64,000 bases of DNA from Clarkia xantiana subsp. parviflora (taxonomy: Eukaryota; Streptophyta; Magnoliopsida; Myrtales; Onagraceae): the NCBI GenBank assembly GCA_036873135.1, contig JAPTYO010000008.1, forward strand, positions 28,112,761 through 28,176,760, given 5' to 3'. A program made the position numbers and the translations under genes. Below, piece by piece: positions 45,600 to 55,590 of this stretch. Each line of letters begins with the position of its first letter. The first letter of the stretch is position 1. The notes beneath the pieces are model-generated. The model made no database searches, had not been told where the DNA came from, and saw only the letters and a list, made by a program, of their open reading frames with translations.

Positions 45600-47013
45600 T
45601 ACAATAAAAGAGACTAGCTAACGTCTTAAGAGGCTATCGTGCAAACGGTGAATCTAACGGGACAAACCGCGAGGATCAAATACGACAACACTTAAGGAAA
45701 ATATTTTCCTAAGGCTTCAAAGGCAACAAAAGGCTTCTCCTAAAGACGTTCGGCAATTCCCATCAACCAACGAACACATCAAGGGAGAAAACTACGTATA
45801 CCGACTAAAAAGCCTCTACACGAAGACACGGGGGCACTATGTCCAAACGGGGAATTCTACCTCAACTATCCACGGAAGTGAAAAATCGTCTAAGTCATGG
45901 ACCAACGGCGATAATAACGGCAACCAATCAGCAATTATTCGACATACAAGCACCAATAAGCAGTTCCACACGACAACAACGACAAATAGCTCAAACGAAC
46001 AACAATACGGCGACATTCGAAATGAAGTCGAAGCCGTCCTGTAAAATCGAGTTTCCAAATTACCTCAAAACGTGACGAAAAGTATCACAATGGACTCCCC
46101 TCGTCGAGACGATTTCGGAAAGGTAAGGACCGCGACGAACAGAGCCCGGGAAGGCGGCGCGTGGGTTACACGCGCCGGCAAGGTCGAATCTCACGCGGCG
46201 GCGCGTGAGGGCGCGTCCGGCGTCTCCTGGCGATTCCGAAGGCGGCGCTGGAATCCTCGTGACAATCTGAGTCGAATGGTGGTGTCAATTTCTGAAAACA
46301 AGTCAAGGATCAAACACGAAACTATCGGGATATGCCTAAGCTCTACGACGGCGAAGAAACTATGAACACACAAATAATTTCGGGAAATGATGAAGGAATT
46401 ACCTGCAAAGAAGATGGAATAATGAATTCCAAAGGTGCTGGAAGGATGGTTGGGGATGTGTGTAATTACATATCCCAAAAGATGCTTTGTTGATAAGGAT
46501 TAAAGGATTAACTTATCTACACTCACGCCTAAACACTTATGGTATACTCCACCCTCTCTTCAAAATATCTACTCTTACGTACGTGATTATTTTGATATTG
46601 CACGTATCAAACCCGTCATTCTACGCGCATGTTTCCATATCGCATGATTCATGATTTGATAATCGTTAAGTCGTTTTAAAAGCGTACGGTTTATATTTCT
46701 TGCATTACGTAATTACGATCTTGCCATGACCATTACTTGTGCATGCATATTGATAAAGGCACGTTCGCATGATGTATTACTAATTGCATATGTCTCCAAC
46801 AATAACCATACTTGCACGCTACGTATGCGCATTCCCTATTGCACTAACCGTGATGACAGGAAACAAAGTCATTCGGTCGGAAAATCAAAGGACGGACGAA
46901 ATCAAGATGTCTACGTCCGACCAATGATCAAAACCGAAAGGTTAGCGTCAAACTCAAATTGGACACGTATCCTACTTAAAAATAGAGTCAAGAAAGGTTC
47001 TAAACCGTTACTT
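45600..47013. other. Region between antisense ORF and 3' LTR
   Basis: No credible gene. By analogy with the 49.5-60.8 kb element this is where the antisense promoter and 5' UTR should lie, but no TATA box as clear as the one at 50684 is seen. A GC-rich patch lies at 46140-46260. Confidence 0.4.
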
Positions 47014-47027
47014 GACTCGGGGGCAAG
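47014..47027 (+). promoter_or_regulatory. Polypurine tract before 3' LTR
   Basis: GACTCGGGGGCAAG directly precedes the TGATGG start of the 3' LTR. Its place and purine content fit the plus-strand primer; the element at 49.5 kb has TTGGGGGCAAA in the same place. Confidence 0.7.
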
Positions 47028-47800
47028 TGATGGATATATGTCCAATTCGGGTTCGTATTTATATTTCGGGCCTCGTAAACACGTTAAAATTACATCTCGG
47101 TTTGAAAACGTCTCCCAAATGGTCATAACGGTCCGGAAACGCATTTACGCGCATCCGGACCGGACCTCCGGATTGCGCGGCAATCCGGACCTCGCCGAAT
47201 TGCCCAAATTCGACGAGGTCCGGATTGCACTGCGGGTATCGTGCGATTACCGTTCCCGCGATTACCGTTACGTGTAGAGAAGTCAAGTTCGCGCATTACC
47301 AATATGGATGACGGTTACCGCTTGCTTTTGAACCGTCATCAAACCGCTTTAAAACCGGGTCCGGTCCCAAGGAAGCCTATAAATAGGAGGCCTTCGCCAC
47401 CCATTTTCACACATCCTCTCATTTGCCCAACTTTGGTATTTTGAGGTCTGACTTCTCTCTAGAAATATTCTCTCTCTAGATATTACTCTTTTAGCCCTAT
47501 AATGACTTAAGCTTCGGAGAGGGCTCCGCTAGCACCACCCCCCCCCCTCTCCGTGCTAGCACCGGTCCTTTGTGTAGGAATCGTCGCCCAGACATCCGGA
47601 TTTGTGCACAGAACACCGCCTTCTGAGACTCAGACGTCCCCTTGAGACACAACCGCACTTCGAGACACAGACCTTTCCAGGATCAACCGAACACTCGTCA
47701 GTGGCCCAGACCTCTTCTAGACGAAGGGTTACAGCCCGAAAACCCGCACAACCATACGAACAGACGCGTCCCCACGACCCAGTTCATCCCGGACGCAACA
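47028..47800 (+). repeat. 3' LTR of gag-less Tat element
   Basis: 773 bp, with the same ends and TATA box as the 5' LTR and about 10 substitutions. It lacks a 20-bp segment that the 5' copy has near 37220-37240. It is followed at once by TTGGCGCCG, identical to the first nine bases of the PBS next to the 5' LTR. Confidence 0.9.
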
Positions 47801-48132
47801 TTGGCGCCGCCAACTGGTGGTGTCCGGCCCGTTCCGTGGCGGTCGGCGTCCTCGGAGGTGGTGGGTGGTGGCCGGTGGCCTTGGTCGGTGACTTGAGCAA
47901 ACAATAAGGACTAAATTATAAATATTAAATTTTATAAATATAAGTTTGAGAACTAAATTGAACAAAATAAAATTATTTAACGGTCAAACTAACTATTGAC
48001 TAACGGAAATACAAAAAACATACAACATCTCAAACATATGGCACAAAAAACCTACAAAATTAAACATATGACACTAAAAACCTATACATGTCAAACATGT
48101 GGCACCAAAAGTACCTTTAACCCAAAATAAAT

Positions 48133-48761
48133 AGTAGCACCTTTTTTATTGCCGTTAAATTGTCACGCCTCTAAGTCCGATTCACTTTTCCTACTAATCT
48201 AACTTAGTCTGATTAATTCGTGTTATACTTAAGTAGGACATCTCCGACTTATATATGCTTCATCTTACTTATTAAAGCGTGCGACGTTCTCATCGCAACT
48301 CAGTCTAGAATCGTTAACCCCGTACTATTATAGTCTACCCACTTAAAAAGGTGCGAGCGTTTTCGTCACGACTATACTAGAATCTTTGCCCCAGGGTTAA
48401 TACTTTACATGTATTACAATCTACTCTTAAAGCATGTGACTTCCTCAACGTGGCCCAATCCAGAATCGCAGGTAAATGATCGGAACTTCAGGGTTGATAG
48501 TTACTTCCAACTATTATCTTCAGCAGCTGGTCGGGCTTTTTCCCTACAAGCACAATCACGGTATCACATTGATTTTGATACCATTTTGTCACACTCTAAA
48601 TCCGAATCTCTATCCTCATAAGCCCAACCATGTTTGAATGAGTCCATTATCCTTACTTAAACCTAAATTTTTTTGTTTAGAAGTATAAGACAATTCATAA
48701 CACTTTTATTATTCCTTTTAAGGGGTATAATTACCGTCGATCGATAAGGAAACTTAAAAAG

Positions 48762-48818
<57 letters not shown>

Positions 48819-49528
48819 TGGGTACCCTATTAATAAGGAATTAGTGGGTTTGGCCGAAAAAAAGAAAGAAAAGGAATTAGTGGGGAGTTTCTTCTTAGAA
48901 GGAAGGCTTTTGTGGTATTAGCTATATGGGCCCTGCCTTAAGCAATGATGGACAGTTCTAGTCGAATCCAATCTTCAAGCTTTGTTCTTAAAGGCGTGGG
49001 CTAAACACGTGAAAGCCCAATAATAACGAACTTAAACAAATGTGAATTTCTAAGTTCCCTAAAAGAAACGGGCGGGCCTCCATATCAGGTGAAGCGGTTT
49101 CGCTGTAAAGTCTGGGCCACGTATCCGGTGAAGGACCTTCACCCTAAAGTGCTTAGAAATTAAGCTACTGTACTTAAAACTTACGCTACTGTGTCTCTGC
49201 GTTTCCGTTCGTTGCAATGCAAACCATCCATTCTGGTCCGTCCATGCAGCTCTTTAGGTAATCTTACTTATGATGATTATTTTATATTATATATTATTTT
49301 AATATGTAAATATGTAATAAGATAATATTATGTAATATGATATATATATATATATAATACGTTAAGTTTTTTTACCCAAAAAATAGGTTAGCTTTTAATT
49401 TAAGTATGTTGAATAATTATTAGTGCTATTAGGTTTCATTTTGTTAATGAATTATAGTTTTACTTAGAATGCGTTTATAGTTGATAATTTCTTAGTAACA
49501 AAATTTAATCCTTATGTTACTGTATATT
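48133..49528. other. Intergenic stretch between transposons
   Basis: About 1.4 kb without a recognised gene on either strand. It contains a long TAA microsatellite and AT-rich tracts. Confidence 0.5.
48763..48819 (+). repeat. (TAA)n microsatellite
   Basis: About 18-19 uninterrupted ATA/TAA units. A perfect trinucleotide tract of this length is likely polymorphic. Confidence 0.95.
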
Positions 49529-49533
49529 TAAAC

Positions 49534-50251
49534 TGTTGGATCACGGGCGAAGCTCCGTTACGTTCTTGACTGAAAGGCTTTAACTCCTGGGCTCCGCGTA
49601 ATCCTGCAAAAGGGGATGACCTGGGAGGTGACCCAGAATCCCTCTCCAATGCCTAAATGAGTGTATGAACGATGGGGTGGTAAGCAGTAATCTAAGTTCG
49701 TATTAGAATGTGTGTTTTCTGAGGTAACTTCCTCCTTTATATAGGAGGGGAAGTTACTCAGTTACCTGTAACTGCGCCTGGCAGTTTTACCCATGATTCC
49801 GTATATCTCGTTCGGGATTCCGTGTATCTCGCCCACGTTCCGCATATCTCGGGCACGCCCTGCGTATTTCGGGGGAGGTTATCTGTATCTCAACCGTTTC
49901 CCCACTACTCTATCTAGTAGGCGGGTTTCTTGGTCTTATCCTCTGATCACAAGTCCCAATTCATATCGGGGGACTCCAGAGCTATCTCATTCTAGGTCAC
50001 CTCCCAGGACCCTTTGTCTCACGAGACAGGTCCAGCTTCCTCGGGGCTTTATTATCGGGGTCTTCTCAAAGGCATATCGGGGCCTACTCAGAGGCTTCTG
50101 TCGGGAGCATTCAGCTCTTATATCGGGACTGCTAAAGTCGGGACCCTTCATACTGGGCTTCTAGGCCTTCCAGGCCTTTCTCGAGGCCCACTGGACTTAC
50201 TCGCCGTCTATTGACTGTTAACGGGGCTATCGATTACATCGGAACCCATCA
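49534..50251 (-). repeat. 3' LTR of complete Tat element
   Basis: 718 bp with TG...CA ends; on plus it starts TGTTGGATCACGGGCG and ends GGAACCCATCA. It lacks a roughly 20-bp repeat unit (CCACGCTCCGCGTATCTCG) present in the right LTR near 60377 and has small indels around 50020. TATATAA on the minus strand near 49740 matches the promoter position of the other LTR. Confidence 0.93.
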
Positions 50252-50263
50252 TTTGCCCCCAAG
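50252..50263 (-). promoter_or_regulatory. Polypurine tract
   Basis: Minus strand CTTGGGGGCAAA next to the LTR start TGATGGG. The same CGGGGGCAAG-type tract is found in the plus-strand Tat element. Confidence 0.75.
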
Positions 50264-50300
50264 ACATGGGGGACTTGCAGTCCGCCGTGTCTTCCAATTC

Positions 50301-50412
50301 CAGACCTCCCAACCTCATCATCGGAGGCTTTTATCTTCAGACCTCCCGATATTGCCATCAGAGGCTTTTATCTTCAGACCTCCCGATATTACCACCGGAG
50401 GCTTTTGCCTTA
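50301..50412 (+). repeat. 37-39 bp tandem repeat upstream of antisense promoter
   Basis: Three copies of CAGACCTCCCGATATTGCCA followed by TCAGAGGCTTTTATCTT, the first and last slightly diverged. They lie between the 3' LTR and the TATA box of the antisense ORF and could act as upstream promoter elements (inference). Confidence 0.75.
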
Positions 50413-50683
50413 GGCACAATTCTTGAATAACAGAGCTTCTCACTCGTAATTCCTCAGACTCTAAGGACAGTTGTCAAATCCGAGGAGACTCCTCGGTTAC
50501 TGCAGCATTAAATGCTAGGGATAATGAAACGACGCCTAAACCGGCGTGACTGCTACTTTCTGAAAAAGCAATATTACGTCATAAACGTCTCTTCCGTACT
50601 GTCCCCTATAATCTCGGCGATCAAGATCGAGTCGTTTCATCTTCAACGGCCCAGATTTGAGTCTGTCCAGCTGTCCTTTTGCC

Positions 50684-50690
50684 TATAAAA
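50684..50690 (+). promoter_or_regulatory. TATA box of antisense ORF
   Basis: TATAAAA in the context TTGCCTATAAAAGCC, on the strand opposite to gag-pol. It lies 167-173 bp before the ATG of the antisense ORF, leaving a leader of about 140 bases if transcription starts near 50715. It lies outside the LTR, so the antisense gene appears to have its own core promoter. Confidence 0.65.
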
Positions 50691-50856
50691 GCCAAAACCC
50701 TGGCACTATTCACTCCTTCCCTACCGTTTTGATTTCTGGAAATTCTGCCATTTTCAAACCTCGAAGCTTCTTCTCCAAGTTTCGTTTGCTCTTCCAGTGA
50801 TCCAAGGCCTCCAGCCCTCCAGATCTTTCTTCGTCTTTTCCAAGCGACCATCAACT

Positions 50857-53560
50857 ATGTCTGGTAAGGTTTTCCTTCTTTGCTTCTATGATTTATTGAC
50901 ATTACCTTCTCTTCCTTTCCTAAGCTTTCCTGTTTGTGGCCGTTTTTAGACGAGGCCAGTTCCGGGGAAAGGAACCCTTTTATCTTTGAACTTGTTATTA
51001 ACGAAATCTCTGAGACCTCGTACGAGGCTGCTCTTCGAGAAGGCTGCATCACTTCTGCCTGGGAACCCCGCTTCCCCTACGAGTCTCATCCAACCACCAG
51101 GAGAAAGCATATTGTCACGGTTCCTCGCGAAGGAGAGGTGTTCGTCTCCACCGGACAGATAAACGCTGGGATTCGATTCCCTTTTTGCGGGAATCTGGTG
51201 GAGATGTGCAACTTCTATAAGACGCATCCAAGCACCTTCTCTCCATACGATATCCGCGTGTGGAATTCCTTCCAGGTTCTGTGCCTCCGTCAGCAGTGGA
51301 CGTACAGCTTGCTGCTTTTCCGCACCTTCTACGGGATGAAGTGCAATAAGGCTGGTGTCTGCTCCTTCACTCCCCGACTCCCCAAATGGACCAAGGAGCA
51401 ACTTTCTCGGTTCGGCTGGGATGGTGATACCTGGAAGTTTAACAAGGATCGGGTGCTCATTCGTGACTCAGGGTCCGACAATAGCGGATGGAAGAAGTAT
51501 TACTTCTTCGTCCAGAATAGCTCTATCCCATGGCCCCGATGGGAGGTTGTGGCGGACCCTGCCCCCAAGCTCGAAGTCTACACCGAGGATGACTTCAACA
51601 CTCTTCAGCTGGTCCAGCTTTACCGTTGGGGGGAATCCTTCGTTCCCCTCGACGCCAATAAGCTTGCGGAGGGGGACTTGATCCAGATCGGAGTCCAACT
51701 CCTCGATTCCGTTTCTGAGAATTTGGTTATCTGGGTAACACTTCTAACTGCCTTTTATTTTGATTTTGCAGCCAAGAAGGCATCTCTGCTGACTCATCTC
51801 GTGTTGAAGCAGGGGGAGACTGATGCTGTTCAAGGCTCCTCCAAGCGAAGGCGGAAGTCCTTGAAGAGGGGAGCCTCTTCTTCTGCAGCTCCTCCGACCG
51901 AGGAACAAGTCGGGTTGGCCAAGCGGGCCAGAAGAGAGTAGATAGACCAAGCCTTCGGTGTCACCACTGCTGAGGAAGGTAAGCGCGTTCGCCACGCTAT
52001 TAAGAAATATAGAAGGTTGGTTCCCGAGGAGTTTATCCCCGCTGATCGGGAGTCGCGGGTCCGAGAAATTAAATATATACTTCGAGGAGAAACCCCCCAC
52101 GTCCTCAAGGCGGGAGATTACAACTTCTTCGGAAAGGATCAACACATCGCGCACCAAATCATCTGGTGCCCCAATAATATTCTGCCTGACTTCATTCGTC
52201 CCGCAACCGCAGGTCCATCGGAGGCTCTTACTCCGAAGAAGGCTGGCACTCCAGCAAGGGCTGCGACTCCACAGGAGCCGATGACTGAGGATGCCCCGAC
52301 GGAAGCTCAGTTCCGTCGGGTGACCAACTTGGAGGCTTCCCCCTCCTCCGAGGAGCCAAATGAAGGCGGCTTGCTACCCCGCCAAAGGCCAGGTCGAAGC
52401 ATCCTGAGGCCAACTGTGGAGGAGGACGTGTCTCGGAGTCCTCCCCTGGATCTTCGTTCTCCAACTCCGGAGCCCCCGACCGAGGCTCCTCCGACCGAAT
52501 CTTCCAAGGTCATCCCTCATCTCCCCGTGGATGGGAACCTCTACCCGATTTACACCCCCGATCAAGAGACGGTTCCCTGGAACCCGATCGAGTCTCTTCA
52601 AGGGGTCCCACTCCATCGGGGAGACCTTCAACCAGAACTAGCCCTGCATCTGCTGGCAGGGTCAGTTCCACCAGCCTTGAGACGCCCAATCTCCTTGGCG
52701 CGGGAGGATATCGAGGAAGACCTTCGCGATATGGCTATTCGTCAGATGGAGGTAAAACTTTACTCTCGCTTTTGTTCTTTCCTTTGTTGTTCTTGCCTTC
52801 AATTATCGAGCCTTAATTTCATTTCCTTCTGCCTTAGGACACGGCGAACCAGCAGCGCTGCTTTGGTTACATCCTGGCTCTGAAGGGTGCTTTGGAGGAA
52901 GAGCAAGCCAGGTCGAACCCCAGGGCCTTGGCCAAACTCCAGGAGGACCTTACCAGCGCTGTAGCGGCAAGGGAGAAGATAGCCAAGGAACAGACCCTCC
53001 TTGGCGAGAAGGCTATGAGCCTGCACAAGCAGGTTCAAGATCATGAAGCCGTGCTACGTCGGGAGCGGAGGATACTCAAGGAGGACCAGCAGCGGCACGA
53101 GGCGGAGAAGAGGCAGCTCATCTTCGAGAAGGACATTCTCGCGGAAGCCAAGGCGGAACTTGAAGCCGAGAAGGCTGAATTTCCTGCCAAACTGGCTGAG
53201 GCAAAGGCTCAAGGCCACGAGGAGGGTCGCCAAAAGGGTCGCGAGGAGGGCCGCGAGGAGTATCGGAATTCTAATGACTTCAAGGCGGATGCCGTGGGGT
53301 TCTGCAAAACCGAGGTGGAGAACGTTCTGTTCAATGCCGTCGAGGAACTTTACACGGCATACGAGGATTCCATCGACTTCAAGAAGTCCGAGACCCTCGC
53401 CCCCTTCGCGGAGAAATACTTCAGCCTCCCCGCGGAGAGTGATGAGGTCGATGCCGCGGACCCGACTCCACAGACTACGGAGCCTTCTGCCCAGGACCCC
53501 TCGATTCCTGCTCCCTCCAAAGCTGCTGAGGACCCAACTTCCAACAAGGACCAAGCTTAA
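50857..53560 (+). CDS. Antisense ORF (aORF) of Tat element: gypsy-type transposon domain plus coiled coil, spliced
   Basis: Exons 50857-50863, 50950-52751 and 52838-53560. Introns 50864-50949 (GTAAGG...TTTTTAG) and 52752-52837 (GTAAAA...GCCTTAG) are each 86 bp, and the joins keep the frame: MSD|EASSGE and RQME|DTANQQ. About 843 codons. The N-terminal half resembles the plant 'putative gypsy-type transposon' domain: INAGIRFPFCGNLVEMCNFY, STFSPYDIRVWNSFQVL, WTKEQLSRFGWDGDTW, and YYFFVQNSSIPWPRW. A Pro/Thr-rich linker follows, then a coiled coil of about 120 residues (KALVAA-type heptads within 52890-53270: EEEQARSNPRALAKLQEDL, EKRQLIFEKDILAEAKAELE) and an acidic Pro/Ala tail. One in-frame TAG at 51939-51941 interrupts it. 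The role is unknown; such ORFs are characteristic of Retand/Grande-type Tat elements and run convergent to gag-pol. Confidence 0.82.
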
Positions 53561-53599
53561 TGCTTTATTCTTTAAGTCCTTGTGATTTTTTCTCCTTGT

Positions 53600-54396
53600 A
53601 TCCTCCTTGTTTCTTTGTATCGGAACCTTTAGGCCTTCGAGCCCTTATAAGAATTCCTTTCATCTATTTTGGTCTTGATAATCGTTGCACTACTTAAAGC
53701 GACTTAGATTCGTTACTTAAAGCGTTCCAACGTATCCTTCCGATGCTTTATTCGGGACTTCACCACTTAAGGTTTCTCATCCATATCATTTAATGTAATT
53801 TCGTATGTCCTTCGCGACATTTTTCTCGGGACTTTACCACTTAAGGTTTCTCATCCATGCCATTCAAGGCAATTTCACACATCACTTAAGATGATTTTTT
53901 CGCACCCTTTAAGGCTTTTATCACGCCATTCTAGACGACTTAATCGTACCCCTTAGGGCTTTTATCGTGTCATTCCAGACGACTTAATCGTACCCCTTAA
54001 GGCTTTTTGCTGCATCATATAGACGACTTATGCGGACCCGTTAGGGCTTTTTCATACCTAGGCTTTTGGTTGCATCATAAAGACGACTTACTCATACCCC
54101 GTAAGGCTTTTGTCCGTACCTCGAAAGGCTTTTTATCGCGCCATAAAGGCGACTTACTCGTACCTCATAAGGCTTTTAATCGTACCTCGGAAGGCTTTTA
54201 TCGTACCTCGGAAGGCTTTTTATCGCGTCCTTCAGGACGACTTACTAACAGTTAGAATAAATCTAAAGCAATTTGATCGGAAGCAACCTCTTTTATTCAT
54301 TAATAACTCAAAGCTGGCTTACATCGGATCAATCAATAGACAACTTGCGCCATTCGCGGTGACTTAACATCATGCACCTCTTAAGGCGACTTAATA
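53600..54396. repeat. Spacer with irregular repeats between antisense ORF and pol
   Basis: From about 53880 to 54245 blocks such as AAGGCTTTTATCGTACC and AGACGACTTA recur many times with variable spacing of 30-60 bp. The transcripts of pol (minus) and of the antisense ORF (plus) would both end here. Open frames are due to the repeats. Confidence 0.7.
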
Positions 54397-55590
54397 TCAA
54401 ACATGATACTTCTTCAAGTGTGCGCCACTGAAGGAATGTTTCAACGTCTTGCCATCAAGGTCTTCTAGCTTGTACGCATTCGGGGCTGGCATCCCTACAA
54501 TCTTGTAAGTTCCCTCCCATTTTGGTGATAGCTTGTTGATTCGGTCTTGATGGACGAACTCATTCCTCCGCCAAACAAGTTCTCCCACGAAGAATTGCCG
54601 GGACTTGACCCGCCGATTATAGTACCTGGCTGTCGCCAGACGCATCCGAGTCTGAACTTCATCAGCCTTCCACCTTTTCTCTTCGAGCAAGTCCAAGTCC
54701 AGACGTCTCATTTCCTCGTTCGTCAGAGGCTCATAATACCTCCTACGATGGGACGCCACCGCTATCTCCACGGGAGCAACTGCCTCCGTGCCATAAACAA
54801 GGCCAAACGGAGTTTCCCCCGTCGATTGCTTGGGTGTTGTTCTAACAGCCCACAACACGTTTTCAAGCTCATCTAGCCAATGACCCTGCAAGGCATAGAC
54901 CCTCTTCTTCAAGCCATCCATCACGATCTTGTTGGCTGACTCGACTTGGCCATTGGTCTGAGCATGGTGGACGGAAGCTGTCCGATGCTCGATGTTCAAT
55001 TCCTCCAGATACTCCTTCAATTGAGCCCCATTAAACGGAGGGCCATTATCGCTGATCAACACTCGAGGAACTCCATACCGGGATACGATCAGAGTTTGGA
55101 GGAACTTGAGGATCTGCTGCCCCGTCGTCTTGGCCAACGCCTTAGCCTCTATCCACTTTGAGAAGTAATCAATAGCTACGAGTAAATACTTGCACTGGCC
55201 TTTTGCTTGTGGAAGAGGTCCCACCAAGTCAATGCCCCACTGCGCGAAGGGCCAAGCACTTCTGATGGACATCAAGTCCGCGGCAGGAGCCACGATATTC
55301 GGAGCGTACCTCTGGCATGCATCGCAGGATTGGACCATCGATGTCGCTTCCTTGTTCATCGAAGGCCAATAGTAGCCTAGATTCAACGCTTTTCTCACAA
55401 TGGATCGGGCCCCTTCATGACAAGCCACGACTCCCTCGTGCAACTCTCTCAGGATCCGATTCGTATCAGGCTCCGCCACACATTTCAGAAAAGGCTTTAC
55501 ATGCCCCCTCTTGTATAACTGGTTGTCCACCATCACGTAGTTGCTCACGATTCGACGCAACCTAACAGCTGCCACTTAATCATCGGGGTC
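54397..55590 (-). pseudogene. Tat integrase, separated from the rest of pol by a frameshift
   Basis: A minus-strand frame of about 390 codons starting in the linker (RLRRIVSNYVMVDNQLYKRG). The zinc finger has HEGARSIVRKAL and CDACQRYAP. The core has all three acidic residues: Asp in QWGIDLVGPLP, Asp in ISDNGPPFNG, Glu in NGQVESANK. The C-terminal part has VWRRNEFVHQDRINKLSPKW and ends SFSGAHLKKYHV, typical for Tat. No chromodomain. It lies in a different frame from the upstream pol segment; the break is near 55580-55600, where the pol frame reads into WQLLGCVES and stops. The domain itself looks intact. Confidence 0.85.

Larger units (their letters stand above)
37090..47800 (+). mobile_element. 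Tat-lineage Ty3/gypsy element, gag-less, plus strand
   Basis: 5' LTR 37090-37881, primer-binding site from 37882, protease-RT-RNase H-integrase frame 37931-41962, tandem repeats 42664-43300, antisense ORF exons on the minus strand (about 45420-43919), polypurine tract GACTCGGGGGCAAG before 47028 and 3' LTR 47028-47800. The LTRs differ at about ten substitutions plus a 20-bp indel, so it is fairly young. Gag is missing almost entirely and pol has two stops, so it could move only with help from another element. No matching target-site duplication was found (GTAGC left, TTGGC right). Confidence 0.9.
36544..48123. mobile_element. Mutator-like foldback element, family A, copy 2, split by Tat element
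   Basis: Left part 36544-37089 and right part about 47801-48123 together match the 928-bp copy at 16485-17412: the same arms (GTTTGACCGTTAAATACTTTTATT left, its complement right) and the same CCACCACCAATTGG core. An exact 9-bp target duplication AAAATAAAT (36535-36543 and 48124-48132) brackets the pair. The 10.7 kb Tat retrotransposon sits in its GC-rich core, so the Mutator-like element is older. Confidence 0.88.

Noticed and set aside
37090..47800. Tat element mistaken for an endogenous pararetrovirus
   Set aside because: Two LTRs, PBS, polypurine tract and an integrase core with Asp, Asp and Glu identify it as a Ty3/gypsy LTR retrotransposon.
51735..51771. Intron-like GTAACA...TTTTGCAG in the antisense ORF
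   Set aside because: Only 37 bp, too short for plant splicing, and its removal would break the frame at once; the unspliced frame is open.
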